Source of the DNA: an uncultured Bacteroides sp.
GTDB lineage: Bacteria; Bacteroidota; Bacteroidia; Bacteroidales; Bacteroidaceae
DNA: 35,053 nt
Assembly (NCBI GenBank): GCA_947038155.1
Contig: CAMQVH010000027.1
Coordinates: 1-35,053, forward strand
Direction of reading: 5' to 3'
Positions 1 through 9,277 of this stretch are shown piece by piece. Made by a program: the position numbers and the translations under genes. Within the stretch, counting starts at the first letter, position 1. Each line of letters opens with the position of its first letter. Under the pieces are notes generated by a model. That model ran no database searches. It was not told the origin of the DNA and was given only the letters and a program-made list of their open reading frames with translations.

Positions 1-90
1 GCAGGCAAAATAGCAGCAATGACGTTCATGCAATATGTCAATTTCGTTAATCATCGTCCGATTGGGCGGATAAAATATTCTCTAATTTAA
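1..90 (+). CDS. possible 3' end of an upstream gene (partial)
   Basis: Frame 1 is open from the window edge to a TAA at 88-90 and gives 29 residues ending NHRPIGRIKYSLI. The fragment is too short to assign and could be chance. If real, it ends 61 bases before the first susC. I do not recognise the family. Confidence 0.22.
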   Translation, partial: AGKIAAMTFMQYVNFVNHRPIGRIKYSLI

Positions 91-151
91 TTCAACCAAC
101 AGGTATTGTATAGTAAATAATATTATTTTATTAACCTTTTTTATTTATATT

Positions 152-3100
152 ATGAAATATTTCAAAAGAAATGGTTTCGTGGCATTGGTATCAATGTTAT
201 CATTGACAGCTTATGCAGGGGATAGTTTACCTCTTTCTGTGGCTGTATCGGAGACAAAAGAGTTTATTCAAGTATCTGGACATGGTATAGATACTTCTAA
301 CGTGATTCAACAAGAGAGGATAATACAAGGAACGGTTTTGGAAGAAGGAACGAATGAACCTCTTATTGGAGTGAATGTTGTTGTTAAAGGAACTACTATC
401 GGTACCACGACTGATATTGATGGAAAATACTCTATAAAAATACCTTCTGATAAGGCTATATTAGTCTTTTCTTATATTGGTCAAAAAACGGAAGAATATT
501 CGGTTAAAGGCTTAAACTTTTTGAATGTTATCATGAAGAGTGATGCTACAATGTTGTCAGAAGTTGTGGTATACACTGGTTATATGACACAGAAGAAAGC
601 GGATTTGACAGGTTCTGTTGCAATGGCAAATGCGAGTGATTTAAAGAAAAATGCTTCTGCCAATGCCATGAAGTCATTACAAGGAAAGATGGCTGGTGTG
701 CATATCACTACAAATGGTGGTAATCCTGCTGAAGGAACTACGGTGCAGATTCGTGGATTGTCTTCTCTTTCGGGAGGAGTTAAGCCTTTAATTGTTTTGG
801 ATGGTATGCCTACTGAAAATTTGAATCTTCGTGATATAAATTCTGGTGATATTGAATCTATTCAAGTTTTGAAAGATGCAGCATCTGCCTCTATTTATGG
901 TGCAAGAGCTTCCGGTGGTGTTATTTTGATTCAGACAAAAAAGGGTCAAGCAGGTAAGACAAACATTGAGTATAATGGTAGTGTTTCTATCAATACTGTA
1001 TTGAACAAACCTACTTTGATGAATGCTGAACAATATGGTAGAGCAGCATTCCAAGCTCAAGCTTATGATGAAAGAGTATATGGTACTTCTATTTCTTTGC
1101 CTTCAGCGTATAATTATACATGGCATAGAGGTGATAATGGAATAGCTGTTTTGGACGAGGTTAAAGTTGCTGAATACCTTAATGCAGACCAAACTGTAAG
1201 AGGAAGTAATACAGATTGGATGGGAGAAATTTTTCAGACTGCTATTTCCCATAATCATCAGTTGACCATTTCTAATGGTTCTGAGAAATCCAAAAGCTTG
1301 TTCTCGTTGGGTTATTTCAATAATGAAGGTACACAGATACATACATTCTTCAGACAATATTCGATACGTGCTAATACTGAATATAGTTTGATAAAAAATC
1401 ATTTGAAAGTTGGTGAAAATCTTGCAGTATCTTATTTGCAGTATAGAGACCAAAGTGAAACATGGTGGGCGATGATTAATCCTCCTGCCTCTCCTGTATA
1501 TGATGAAAATGGTGGATGGGCTGGTGCTCCGGGTTTTGATGATTTTACCAACCCTGTTCGATTATTGACAATGAATAAGGATAATATCAATAATTATGTG
1601 AAGATTATTGGTAATATTTTCCTCGATTTGAATATTTGGAAAGGCATTTCGGCAAGAACCCAGTTCGGTCTTGATTATGGCAATGCTTATAATCGTGCTG
1701 TTGATGGTGTTTGGTCGGAAACTGGAGGAAGAAATAGCGATGGAGAAAACTATGTAGGCAGTTATCAATCACATCCGTTGAGTTATGTATGGACTAACAC
1801 TTTGTCATATACATTGAGTACTGGTAAACACAATTTGGATGTTGTGTTGGGTACTGAGGCAACCAGATTCGTTCAAGAAGGATTTTCTGCAAGAAGAGAA
1901 GGTATTTATTTGGAAGATAGAGATTTTGCACATATTGGTGTAACTACCGGAGAGAAATATAACTTAGGTAGTTCTGCAGATGAATATACCTATTTCTCTT
2001 TGTTTGGTAAGGCCAACTATGTTTATAACGGAAAGTACTTGCTGTCTGCTACCGTTCGCCGTGACGGTTCTTCTTTATTCGGTGAGAATAACCGTTATGC
2101 TACTTTCCCTGCTTTCTCCGTTGGTTGGAGAATCAAGGATGAAGCTTTTATGGAAGATTTTGACTTTCTGTCCGATCTTAAATTACGTGCTAGCTGGGGA
2201 GCAAACGGAAGTGTGCAAGGTCTTCCGAGAGGATATACTACCACTCCGTTTACAACAGATTATTTTGGAACATCTTATCCTATTCAGGGTAATGAGAGCG
2301 GTCCCTTGTATTCCGGTTATAACAGAACTTGGCTTGGTAATCCTGACTTGAAGTGGGAAACTACTACGCAGACGGATTTGGCTGTCGACTTCGGATTTTT
2401 CAACCAACGTCTTACAGGTTCTTTAGGATACTATTTCAAGAAGACAAAGGATATTCTTGTACAGACTCCTTATATTGCTGTGATGGGAGAAGGTGGAGAA
2501 CCTTGGATTAATGGTGCAAATATGAATAATCAAGGTCTTGAATTTGAAGTTAGTTTTAGGAATGACCCAAGTGCCGAATTTCAGTATACTATTTCAGCAA
2601 ATATAGGTACTTATAAGACGAAATTGACAGAGCTTCCTGAAAACGTAATTAATAAATATCCGGGAGATGGTGTCCGTGACTTCGTTATTGGTAGGTCTCC
2701 CAATGTATTTTATGGTCTTGTAGCTGATGGAATTTTCAAGACACAAGAGGAAGTGGATAACCATGCTGAACAACCAGGAAAAGCTATTGGTCGAATTCGT
2801 TATAAAGATTTGGATGGTGATGGTCGTGTAGATGAATTGACTGACAGAACGTATATCGGAACAGCCGATCCAGATTTCTTTGGAGGAATCACTTTCGATT
2901 TCAAATATCGTAATTTTGATTTGAATATGTTTTTCCAAGGTGTGTTTGGTAATCAGGTAAGTAATGATTGGAAGCGTCAGAGTGATTTTTGGCATATATC
3001 AGGTTCCGTTCCTGTCGGAAAAAATCATCCGACTAGATTATTGGATGCTTGGTCGTTTGACAATCTTGATTCAGATATTCCGGCGATGACAAATGTTATG

Positions 3101-3370
3101 ACCAATAATGAACAGAGAATGTCTACTTATTATATAGAAGATGGTTCTTACTTGAAGTTGAGAAATATAGAATTGGGTTATACTTTTCCTGCTAAAATCA
3201 CCAACAAGATGATGATGAAAAATTTGAGAGTATATGCTTCTGCAAGAAACGTATTTACTTTGAAGAAATTCTGGGGAGATGACCAATTTACAAGTTTTGA
3301 CCCGGAAATGTCTGGTTATGGATATTTGACTCCATTCACAATGACTTTCGGACTTAATGTTACATTTTAA
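152..3370 (+). CDS. SusC-like TonB-dependent outer-membrane transporter (pair 1)
   Basis: This 1072-residue protein is the outer-membrane importer of the first SusCD pair and would take up oligosaccharides using TonB energy. Visible in order are a signal peptide with probable cleavage after AYA (residues 20-22), a carboxypeptidase-regulatory-like beta domain at about 57-130 (GTVLEEG...EPLIGVNV), and a plug at about 136-270. The plug carries the hallmarks EVVVYTGY, QIRGLSSL and VLKDAASASIYGARASGGVI. A long 22-strand-barrel-type region ends in an aromatic C-terminus (GLNVTF). The length is normal for SusC. The susD-like gene begins 13 bases downstream, so the two are surely co-transcribed. The gene is clearly AT-richer than the GH116 gene in the same block. 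There is no STN domain, so classic trans-envelope ECF-sigma signalling through this protein is unlikely. The family assignment is secure; the substrate is inferred only from the neighbouring enzymes. Confidence 0.96.
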   Translation: MKYFKRNGFVALVSMLSLTAYAGDSLPLSVAVSETKEFIQVSGHGIDTSNVIQQERIIQGTVLEEGTNEPLIGVNVVVKGTTIGTTTDIDGKYSIKIPSDKAILVFSYIGQKTEEYSVKGLNFLNVIMKSDATMLSEVVVYTGYMTQKKADLTGSVAMANASDLKKNASANAMKSLQGKMAGVHITTNGGNPAEGTTVQIRGLSSLSGGVKPLIVLDGMPTENLNLRDINSGDIESIQVLKDAASASIYGARASGGVILIQTKKGQAGKTNIEYNGSVSINTVLNKPTLMNAEQYGRAAFQAQAYDERVYGTSISLPSAYNYTWHRGDNGIAVLDEVKVAEYLNADQTVRGSNTDWMGEIFQTAISHNHQLTISNGSEKSKSLFSLGYFNNEGTQIHTFFRQYSIRANTEYSLIKNHLKVGENLAVSYLQYRDQSETWWAMINPPASPVYDENGGWAGAPGFDDFTNPVRLLTMNKDNINNYVKIIGNIFLDLNIWKGISARTQFGLDYGNAYNRAVDGVWSETGGRNSDGENYVGSYQSHPLSYVWTNTLSYTLSTGKHNLDVVLGTEATRFVQEGFSARREGIYLEDRDFAHIGVTTGEKYNLGSSADEYTYFSLFGKANYVYNGKYLLSATVRRDGSSLFGENNRYATFPAFSVGWRIKDEAFMEDFDFLSDLKLRASWGANGSVQGLPRGYTTTPFTTDYFGTSYPIQGNESGPLYSGYNRTWLGNPDLKWETTTQTDLAVDFGFFNQRLTGSLGYYFKKTKDILVQTPYIAVMGEGGEPWINGANMNNQGLEFEVSFRNDPSAEFQYTISANIGTYKTKLTELPENVINKYPGDGVRDFVIGRSPNVFYGLVADGIFKTQEEVDNHAEQPGKAIGRIRYKDLDGDGRVDELTDRTYIGTADPDFFGGITFDFKYRNFDLNMFFQGVFGNQVSNDWKRQSDFWHISGSVPVGKNHPTRLLDAWSFDNLDSDIPAMTNVMTNNEQRMSTYYIEDGSYLKLRNIELGYTFPAKITNKMMMKNLRVYASARNVFTLKKFWGDDQFTSFDPEMSGYGYLTPFTMTFGLNVTF

Positions 3371-3383
3371 TTAAAAAAACACA

Positions 3384-5192
3384 ATGAAAAAGTTTATATC
3401 ATCATTATTGATTTTAACCGCTACATTCGGCTTGACCGGATGTGAGGATTTCCTACAAGTAAATCCCAAACAAGTTTTGGATGAGAACTTGCTTGTTAGA
3501 CCAAGTGATATGGAAGGCTTTGTAACAGCTGCTTATGCAAGAATGACAGATATTCCGTCTTGGGATTCACCATTCTCACCTTGGTGGTCTGGTTCTCTTC
3601 GTTCTGATGACTCTTATAAAGGAGGAGGAGGCGTCTGGGACGGCGGCGATGGATGGGGATATATGGAAACCTTTGTGAATTTGACTCCTAATGGCTGGCC
3701 TATTGATTACCCTTGGTATGTTTCTTATCAAGTTATCCAAAGATGTAATACTGCAATCCAGAAAATGCAGCCGATTTCTGAAGAAGATTTTCCAGTAAAG
3801 AACAGTCGAATGGGTGAGATGCTGTTTCTTCGCGGATTTACTCATTTCAGACTGAAAGAGTTCTTCAAATATATACCTTACATGGATGAAACTATAACAG
3901 GTACTTCTGCAGATTTTGAGGCTGTACCGAATAGGGACAAGAACTATCCGAATGATCAGTATCTGTGGGAGAGAATTCTTAAGGATTTCAAGGATGCAGA
4001 GTCATATCTTCCAGAAGTACAGATAGATAAAGGAAGAGTCAATAAGAATGCGGCAACGGCAATGGTTGCAAGAACATTGATGTTTATGGCTTATGAGCAA
4101 GATGAGAGACATCAGGTGATTAATGTAAACAAAGAACGGCTGAATGAAGCTTTGATTTATCTGAACAAGTTGACGGAACAAGAAGGTAAAGCTTTGGACT
4201 TATGTAGCAATTTTGGTGAGAATTTCATGATTGAGTCTGATAACAATACGAAAGAATCCATTTGGGAGATTCAGTATTCTATCAATGATAATAGTTCTAC
4301 TGGGGGTAAAATCAATAGAAGTGAAGGACTGAATCATCCGTGGAATTGGGGAGGTTTTCAGTGTTGTGGTTTCCATCATGCAAGCTATACAATGGGTAAT
4401 GCTTTCAAGACTGGTGAAAATGGATTACCGTTGTTTGATACCTATAATGATGATTGCTATGGTGATTACATAAAGAAAGCCGATGGTTCGGATGATATTA
4501 CACTTGTAGATGCCGGTAATAAGGCTTTCTTCGACCGCTACACTTTCGACCCTCGTTTCAGTCATACGATATGTGCACCCGGACAGCCTTGGAAGTATGA
4601 CCCTTATTTGATTTTTGAGGCTCGTGGTATTCGTAATGGTGTTGAGTATGGTTATTTGAAATCTGTGAAGGAATTACCGCATCCTAATTGTGACTGTTTG
4701 CTGTACGATGGTTGGCAGTTTAACTCTATGAACAAGAGATTAATCAGATATGATGAAGTGATACTATGGAAAGCAGAAGTCCTAATTCAATTGGACAGAC
4801 AAGATGAAGCTTTGCCTTTGATTAATAAAATTCGTCAGCGTGCCGCCAATAGTCTTGAGAATCTGAAAACTGCGGATGGAAGCTATATTCTGAACTACAA
4901 ATGTGAGTTGTATAAACCTGGTGTGAATTGTACATGGACTAAAGAATTTGCATGGAAGGCCATGGAATGGGAAAACCGTCTTGAACTAGCTTGTGAAGGA
5001 CGCCGTTTCTTCGACTTGCAGCGTTGGGGAACTCTGGAGAAAACGATGAATGCTTATTTTGCAGTGGAAAGAAATAGATTTGACTGGATGAATATAGCAC
5101 GCTTTACTGCTGGTAGAGATGAATTCTTCCCCATATCACAGGCTCAGATGAAGTGGGCAAAAGGTAATTATACACAAAATCCGGGATATTAA
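3384..5192 (+). CDS. SusD/RagB-like outer-membrane glycan-binding lipoprotein (pair 1)
   Basis: This 602-residue lipoprotein is the lid and glycan-binding partner of the SusC encoded just upstream. The signal peptide ends in the lipobox LTGC with the lipidated cysteine at residue 20. The mature protein starts CEDFLQVNP, a typical SusD N-terminus. The C-terminal SusD signature is present: EWENRLELACEGRRFFDLQRWG, followed by a short tail containing FFPISQAQM and ending NPGY. The length is on the long side of normal. The gene is followed after 18 bases by a small lipoprotein gene, which supports a susC-susD-lipoprotein operon core. Family assignment rests on these motifs. The ligand is not readable from sequence; the neighbouring GH183, GH172 and GH116 genes suggest an arabinofuranan-type glycan. 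Confidence 0.95.
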   Translation: MKKFISSLLILTATFGLTGCEDFLQVNPKQVLDENLLVRPSDMEGFVTAAYARMTDIPSWDSPFSPWWSGSLRSDDSYKGGGGVWDGGDGWGYMETFVNLTPNGWPIDYPWYVSYQVIQRCNTAIQKMQPISEEDFPVKNSRMGEMLFLRGFTHFRLKEFFKYIPYMDETITGTSADFEAVPNRDKNYPNDQYLWERILKDFKDAESYLPEVQIDKGRVNKNAATAMVARTLMFMAYEQDERHQVINVNKERLNEALIYLNKLTEQEGKALDLCSNFGENFMIESDNNTKESIWEIQYSINDNSSTGGKINRSEGLNHPWNWGGFQCCGFHHASYTMGNAFKTGENGLPLFDTYNDDCYGDYIKKADGSDDITLVDAGNKAFFDRYTFDPRFSHTICAPGQPWKYDPYLIFEARGIRNGVEYGYLKSVKELPHPNCDCLLYDGWQFNSMNKRLIRYDEVILWKAEVLIQLDRQDEALPLINKIRQRAANSLENLKTADGSYILNYKCELYKPGVNCTWTKEFAWKAMEWENRLELACEGRRFFDLQRWGTLEKTMNAYFAVERNRFDWMNIARFTAGRDEFFPISQAQMKWAKGNYTQNPGY

Positions 5193-5210
5193 TATTAAAC
5201 TTTTAGAATT

Positions 5211-5630
5211 ATGATTATGAAAAATATAGTAAGAATATGCATGGTAATATTTACTTGTTTATTGTTTACTGGTTGTTACGACAGAGATGTTGTAGGCAGT
5301 AAAGGAACACATTATATTTTGCCTAAAGTGGAAAACCTTGATTATTCAGTACAAGGGAATACAGTGAAGTTGACATGGCAAATTCCAGATAATATACCTG
5401 ATGAGTTTTTGAGGCCTCTTGAAGTAAGTATTCAGAAAGTGGAGAATGACATCTATAGAGATGTGATAACCATTGGTAATGAAGGGACATTTGCCGAAGG
5501 CATTGCAATCGATGCGAATAAAAGGTACAGATTCGTTGTAAAATTGGTAGGAAACTTGACAGACGAAGTTGTAGAAACCGGAATATCCAGCAGAATATAC
5601 TCCGAAGGTCAGGTAATTGACATTCAATAA
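5211..5630 (+). CDS. small surface lipoprotein, DUF4945-like
   Basis: This 139-residue lipoprotein has a lipobox FTGC with cysteine at residue 22, and the mature protein starts CYDRDVVGSK. The remainder (about 35-135) looks like one fibronectin-III-like beta-sandwich, with NLDYSVQGNTVKLTWQIP and KRYRFVVKLV as core strands. The CYDRDV start and this layout resemble DUF4945 lipoproteins encoded beside susCD genes; I assign that from memory of the family and not from a search. It probably sits at the cell surface as an accessory to the SusCD complex. Translation could start at the first ATG (5211) or at the third codon (5217), and nothing in the sequence decides between them. A long stem-loop lies between this gene and the next. 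Confidence 0.82.
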   Translation: MIMKNIVRICMVIFTCLLFTGCYDRDVVGSKGTHYILPKVENLDYSVQGNTVKLTWQIPDNIPDEFLRPLEVSIQKVENDIYRDVITIGNEGTFAEGIAIDANKRYRFVVKLVGNLTDEVVETGISSRIYSEGQVIDIQ

Positions 5631-5635
5631 TTAAA

Positions 5636-5706
5636 GTTTGCTGTATCATAGATGCAGTCCGGTATTTCTATGCTTCCCGTGTACTGCATCTATAGATACA
5701 GTAAAC
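5636..5706 (+). promoter_or_regulatory. long intergenic stem-loop between the susCD core and the GH183 gene
   Basis: The arms at 5636-5658 and 5683-5706 are almost perfectly complementary over 23-24 bases. There is one mismatch and one single-base bulge, around a 24-base loop. It starts 6 bases after the preceding stop codon and ends 18 bases before the next ATG. There is no T-run after it, so it does not look like a simple intrinsic terminator. It may instead be an mRNA stability or processing element separating highly expressed susCD mRNA from the enzyme genes; that role is inference. Confidence 0.6.
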
Positions 5707-5724
5707 TGACTTAAAACAGACGTT

Positions 5725-7131
5725 ATGAAAAATATTCTATTTATGGTTCTTTCTTTCTCTATATTCTTGTTGTTTTCTTGTTCGGATAAAGAGGAAAATG
5801 AGCCTTTTATACCAGTTGATGAGATTATCTCTGCGAAAACTTTTCTGATTCCAAATAAAGACACGAAGGTTGTTTCAACGATTCTGAATTTTAAGAATAT
5901 AGATGCCATAGATTATCTGATGGTTCGAAAAAGTGGAGGAAATAGTTATTCAGTCAAAATAGATAGAAATGAGTTAACTGCAGATTATGTATTTAATTAT
6001 GTGGTTCAGAAGACGGATCCCCAGAATTTTAGATTGATATTGGTAGCAGTTTATAAAGATGGAAACAAATCGAATGACCTTTCTTTGAATGTGGATAACC
6101 GTTGGGGATTCTTTATCCGAAGCGTCAGTCGTACTGCTCGTGTAACTGGTAGTTCTATGGACGGAGAAAACTTCCCAAACCCTAATAATACTGCGACAAA
6201 ATGGAATGTAGGAGGAACAGATCTTGGCATTATTTGGGAGATGCAGCCCGGAAAATATGGAATTTTCTTTGGTGATACTTTTGGGTATGACTTTAAGCCT
6301 AATCCGGCTAATCCTGGACCTAACGGAGGGAGTTGGCGTAGTAATGTGCTGGCTTTCTCGGAGGATAATGATTTAGAAGATGGATTGTCATTCAGTAATA
6401 TGGCTACTGATGATAAAGGGTATGCCCGCGAGATAGTATATGGAGGAAAAGATTCGTCAGGTAATGGTGATTGGACTTCTATCCCAACAGCTGCTATTCG
6501 TGCTAATGGAATAGATTATGTGCATTATTTTAATATGAGAAATTGGACGGGATGGATTACAAATTATTCGGGAATATATAAGTCGGTTGATAATGGTTTG
6601 ACATGGGCTAAATGTAAAGATATAACCTTCTCATCTTATAGTTTTTTTGGCCAGGTAGGGTACTTTAAGAAAGATGGATATGTTTATATGATAGGTACTC
6701 AAACGGGGAGGGATAGCAATGCTAAATTAGCACGATTTCATGAAACAGATATTGAGAATAAGACAGCTTATGAATATTGGAATGCTTTTACTAATCAATG
6801 GATAAAAGGCAATGAAAATGAGGCAACAGTATTAATAGAAGATAAGGTTGGTGAACTTTCTTTTATATATAACGAGACACATAAGAAATGGATAATTGCT
6901 TATTTCAATGCAGATAGATATAATATAACTATGCGTACGGCAGAAGACATAACTGGCCCATGGAGTGAACCCTATGAGCTTGCTAATGGTAGAGAGTATG
7001 CCCAATTGTATGGTTCTTACATTCATCCGTTGTCGGTAACTGGTGATAATTTATATTTTACGATGTCAATGTGGATGCCTTATAATGTTTTTTTAATGAA
7101 GGCTGAATTGGCTGATATGGGAGAGTTTTAA
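5725..7131 (+). CDS. GH183 (DUF4185) lipoprotein, probable endo-D-arabinanase
   Basis: This 468-residue lipoprotein has cysteine 19 in the lipobox LFSC and mature start CSDKEENEP, whose acidic residues fit a Bacteroides surface-export signal. An Ig-like segment occupies about 30-130. A DUF4185 beta-propeller domain follows from about 132 to the end. Recognisable propeller blocks are DGENFPNPN, GGTDLGIIWEM, YGIFFGDTFG, YIHPLSV and MSMWMPYNVFLMKAEL. DUF4185 proteins were reported as glycoside hydrolase family 183, endo-acting D-arabinanases that cleave mycobacterial arabinan. The conserved acids in GGTDLG and FFGDTFG are candidates for the active site, but I cannot assign catalytic residues with certainty. 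Its place after susCD and its predicted surface location fit a role in making the first cuts in the polymer. The decayed gene at 21880-22269 is a relative of this one. Confidence 0.87.
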   Translation: MKNILFMVLSFSIFLLFSCSDKEENEPFIPVDEIISAKTFLIPNKDTKVVSTILNFKNIDAIDYLMVRKSGGNSYSVKIDRNELTADYVFNYVVQKTDPQNFRLILVAVYKDGNKSNDLSLNVDNRWGFFIRSVSRTARVTGSSMDGENFPNPNNTATKWNVGGTDLGIIWEMQPGKYGIFFGDTFGYDFKPNPANPGPNGGSWRSNVLAFSEDNDLEDGLSFSNMATDDKGYAREIVYGGKDSSGNGDWTSIPTAAIRANGIDYVHYFNMRNWTGWITNYSGIYKSVDNGLTWAKCKDITFSSYSFFGQVGYFKKDGYVYMIGTQTGRDSNAKLARFHETDIENKTAYEYWNAFTNQWIKGNENEATVLIEDKVGELSFIYNETHKKWIIAYFNADRYNITMRTAEDITGPWSEPYELANGREYAQLYGSYIHPLSVTGDNLYFTMSMWMPYNVFLMKAELADMGEF

Positions 7132-7153
7132 TTATATTGATAAATATAATATC

Positions 7154-9250
7154 ATGAACACACGCACATTAATTATAACTTTTGTTTGGATGATAATGTC
7201 CAACATAGGCATCTGTGCTCAAGAGCATTGGGATGCACAAGAGAGAATTGAGTTGAATAAGGGTGTTTTTCCGAAAAATTTTAGTAAAGCTATTGATGCT
7301 ATACAGTATGATTTATTAGGAATTGAGAGAGGAAAAAGCCATGTGAAAGTGATAGATAACAACACTTTGTACATAAACCTTTCTTTTTCGCTTAAAAACT
7401 CTGTTCAACAAGGTGATTGGCGTATAGCCGTAAAGCCGGATTTTTTACCTTCATTCCATTGGGCGCCACATCTTACCCCTACTGATAGAAATGTCATCGA
7501 TCAACATGTATTCCGTTCTCCTGCCCTTATTGTAGCAGACGATCATCAAACTCTTATTCTTATCCCCGATTTGGATATTATGCAGAAGGGGACTCCTGTA
7601 CGATGGTATATGGATATGGACGCATCCTCTAATACACTTATTCTCGGAATGTGCAATAACCATGTATCCGAACACGTTCTGTTTGAGCGTAATCAAGAAA
7701 CTACTTATCCAAAAGGAGATATTGAAATAGGCTTTTATTTGATGTATTCTGATAGCAAGGAAGTATTGCGGAATCCTTTCAAGAAGCCGTTAGAATTTAT
7801 GTGGAGTCGATGGGGGCATACTGCATATGTGAAAGGTAATCCGGTGAAGGAGAGCCTGGAAAAGTATGTGCAACATACTTATAATTGGGCTTTTAATTCA
7901 TGGTCAGAAAATGTGTGGCAGCAATTTGAGTTAGATGGAAACAAAGTGGGTGCTCCCGTATTCATTGTGAATGTTACACAAAGTCCCAATTATCCGGGAG
8001 AGATTAATGAACGTGAATTTCGTTCTATCTGGAATCAGGCATGGTTCAGTTCATTGCGTTCTGCAAGTGGGTTATATCGATATGCAAGAAGAACCGGTAA
8101 TAGGGAGCTTTTTGCAAAAGCAAATTTGACAAAAGAACTGGCTCTGTCATTTCCGCAGAGGAATGGTTTTTTCTATGGACTTATCGGTACGGAAATGCAT
8201 GAAGTAGAGATTGATGGTAAAAAGTATAATCGGAGCAAGGGGTGGAATACCTATTATTGGGGAAATTCCAACAGAAACCCTTATACTTGGAATCCGAAAG
8301 AATCTCCGTATCATATTCTTGATATGAGTTGGACAGCATTGTTGATGCTTCGGTGGTATGATGAATTAGAAAAAGATGCCCGTCTTTTGGCTTATGCAGA
8401 AGATTATGCGATGGCTTTACTTGGAATACAGTATGAAAATGGTTTTTTCCCTGGCTGGCTTGACTTAAAGACAATGCAGCCGATGAACCATTTAAATGCT
8501 TCTCCTGAAACATCTTTATCAGTTACTTTTTTACTTAAACTGTATGAGCTTACACATAAGGAAGAGTATAAACGGGCAGCATTTAGAGCTATGAATGCAG
8601 TTATCCATGAAATTATTCCGGTTGGGAAGTGGGAAGACTTTGAAACCTATTGGTCTTGTTCTCGTTACGGTTCGGATAACTTGGTAGGTAAAAAAGTTTT
8701 GCGGAACAATATGCATAAACAGAATAATTTTTCAATGTTCTGGACAGCTGAAGCCTTACTGGAGTGCTATCGTCTTACCTCAAATAAAGAATATCTTGAT
8801 TATGGACAGCGTACACTTGATGAATTGCTGATGACCCAAGCGTCGTGGCAGCCGCCATACATGTATGTAAATGTATTGGGTGGTTTTGGTGTGTTGAATG
8901 CCGATGGTGAATGGAATGATTCACGCGAAAGTCTTTTTTCCGAACTCATCATTCAATATGGAAAACTTCTTGATAAGCCAGAGTATATAGAACGGGGATA
9001 TGCTGCACTTAAGGCATCTTTTGTAATGATGTATTGTACTGAAAATCCTCAAACCAAACAGCAATGGGAAAAAGTTCATCCGTTCTTTGCTTCAGAGGAT
9101 TATGGATTCATGATGGAAAATTACGGGCATGGCGGCCGTACAAATCCGGCAGGTGAAGGTATGGGTGAGTTTACAATCTATGATTGGGGAAATGGAGCAG
9201 CGGCTGAAGCGTACAACCGCATCCTTGATAAATTTGGAAAAATAGAATAA
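7154..9250 (+). CDS. secreted protein of unknown family, probable alpha/alpha-barrel glycan-active enzyme
   Basis: The 698-residue product has a signal peptide with likely cleavage after GICA (residue 22); the cysteine is not in a convincing lipobox, so a periplasmic enzyme is expected. Residues about 25-215 look beta-rich. From about 220 onward there are repeated helical segments with aromatic, acidic and glycine-rich turns: RSASGLYRYARRTGN, LDMSWTALLMLRWYDEL, NASPETSLSVTFLLKLYEL, MFWTAEALLECYRLT, and near the end ENYGHGGRTNPAGEG. This is the pattern of (alpha/alpha)6 toroid glycoside hydrolases or lyases. I do not recognise a named CAZy family. The gene sits 22 bases after the GH183 gene and 27 bases before the GH116 gene, so it probably acts on the same glycan. 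A polysaccharide lyase or a non-catalytic relative is also possible. Confidence 0.7.
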   Translation: MNTRTLIITFVWMIMSNIGICAQEHWDAQERIELNKGVFPKNFSKAIDAIQYDLLGIERGKSHVKVIDNNTLYINLSFSLKNSVQQGDWRIAVKPDFLPSFHWAPHLTPTDRNVIDQHVFRSPALIVADDHQTLILIPDLDIMQKGTPVRWYMDMDASSNTLILGMCNNHVSEHVLFERNQETTYPKGDIEIGFYLMYSDSKEVLRNPFKKPLEFMWSRWGHTAYVKGNPVKESLEKYVQHTYNWAFNSWSENVWQQFELDGNKVGAPVFIVNVTQSPNYPGEINEREFRSIWNQAWFSSLRSASGLYRYARRTGNRELFAKANLTKELALSFPQRNGFFYGLIGTEMHEVEIDGKKYNRSKGWNTYYWGNSNRNPYTWNPKESPYHILDMSWTALLMLRWYDELEKDARLLAYAEDYAMALLGIQYENGFFPGWLDLKTMQPMNHLNASPETSLSVTFLLKLYELTHKEEYKRAAFRAMNAVIHEIIPVGKWEDFETYWSCSRYGSDNLVGKKVLRNNMHKQNNFSMFWTAEALLECYRLTSNKEYLDYGQRTLDELLMTQASWQPPYMYVNVLGGFGVLNADGEWNDSRESLFSELIIQYGKLLDKPEYIERGYAALKASFVMMYCTENPQTKQQWEKVHPFFASEDYGFMMENYGHGGRTNPAGEGMGEFTIYDWGNGAAAEAYNRILDKFGKIE

Positions 9251-9277
9251 TGATTCGTTAACATTAATAATTCAACT

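Noticed and set aside
5636..5706. Inverted repeat considered as an invertible promoter switch
   Set aside because: The enclosed segment is only 24 bases, carries no -7 or -33 element, and no recombinase gene is in the window.
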